From NCBI RefSeq assembly GCF_004340685.1, contig NZ_SLUN01000008.1:93896-157895 (forward strand): a stretch of 64,000 nucleotides of DNA. Direction: 5' to 3'. Positions 63,685-64,000 of the stretch are shown here, in pieces (position 1 is the first letter of the stretch; every line of letters begins with the position of its first letter). Under the pieces are notes generated by a model. The model searched no databases. It was given only the letters and a program-made list of their open reading frames with translations, and was not told where the DNA came from. A program made the position numbers and the translations under genes. The stretch is from Hydrogenispora ethanolica (GTDB lineage: Bacteria > Bacillota > UBA4882 > UBA8346).

Positions 63685-64000
63685 TTTACGGAGAGTTTGA
63701 TCCTGGCTCAGGACGAACGCTGGCGGCGTGCTTAATACATGCAAGTCGAGCGAATGTAGGGGCAAGGTTTCACTTTACCCGTACATGAGCGGCGGACGGG
63801 TGAGTAACGCGTGGGCAACATGCCTTCTAGTCTGGGACAACAGTTCGAAAGGACTGCTAACACCGGATATGCTCTTAAAGAGACATCTCTTGGAGAGGAA
63901 AGGATACGCTAGAAGATTGGCCCGCGTCCCATTAGCTAGTTGGTGAGGTAACGGCCCACCAAGGCGACGATGGGTAGCCGACCTGAGAGGGTGACCGGCC
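63685..64000 (+). rRNA. 16S ribosomal RNA, 5' end (partial)
   Basis: AGAGTTTGATCCTGGCTCAG begins at 63692, corresponding to E. coli position 8. Conserved GACGAACGCTGGCGGCGTGC and GGACGGGTGAGTAACGCGTG follow. The gene runs off the window end. The sequence is of Bacillota type. Confidence 0.98.

Overview
The window reads as the chromosome of a spore-forming, flagellated member of the Bacillota. Supporting signs are a SpoVT-type regulator, a YlmC/YmxH-type PRC-barrel protein, two CotS-like spore-coat proteins, a DUF1540 protein, a T-box leader, strong AGGAGG ribosome sites, frequent TTG/GTG starts, and a Bacillota-like 16S rRNA 5' end. MinCDE with MreBCD, giant flagellins and heptose genes would fit a clostridial or Limnochordia/Hydrogenispora-like lineage. 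That placement is inference.

Layout. 1-6.2 kb: the tail of a DEAD-box helicase, a GH13 glucan enzyme, an exported transglutaminase-like protein, a DUF4870-like membrane protein and a lipoprotein. 6.4-16.2 kb: a cell-shape and division block (DUF4321, maf, radC, mreBCD, PBP2, minCDE, rodA). 16.2-28.5 kb: mostly single genes (NUDIX, phosphodiesterase, GH73 hydrolase, HPF, PlsC, thioredoxin-reductase-like protein, second GH13, tRNA-His, half-size GDT1, PRC-barrel, HAD, PHP) with many intergenic repeats. 28.5-36.3 kb: a T-box-controlled DAHP synthase, a zinc-ribbon protein, an MBL hydrolase, a YjbQ protein, an 11-LysM protein, tRNA-Arg and two minus-strand membrane proteins. 37.2-55.5 kb: a flagellar filament island with a 1427-residue glycosyltransferase/methyltransferase fusion, three flagellins of about 763 residues, a SpoVT-like regulator, FlaG, an 882-residue FliD, a FliT/FlgN-position protein and FliS. 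55.6-63 kb: a cold-shock protein, an RlmL-type methyltransferase, a minus-strand heptose/glycosyltransferase operon, and a pair of CotS-like coat proteins. 63.4-64 kb: rRNA promoter and the 5' end of 16S rRNA.

How genes work together. MreBCD, PBP2, RodA and MinCDE run wall elongation and septum placement. The flagellar island holds filament subunits, cap, chaperone and a large glycan-modifying enzyme, which suggests a large, probably glycosylated filament. hddA and gmhB, next to a GT4 enzyme, point to an activated D,D-heptose for a surface glycan.

The most unusual non-coding signals are four intergenic arrays with a 21-bp period (about two helical turns), two of which sit beside perfect DnaA-box matches. 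There is also a family of about 130-bp TA-flanked inverted-repeat elements (MITE-like) present in seven whole or partial copies, and a second hairpin element found upstream of two unrelated genes.
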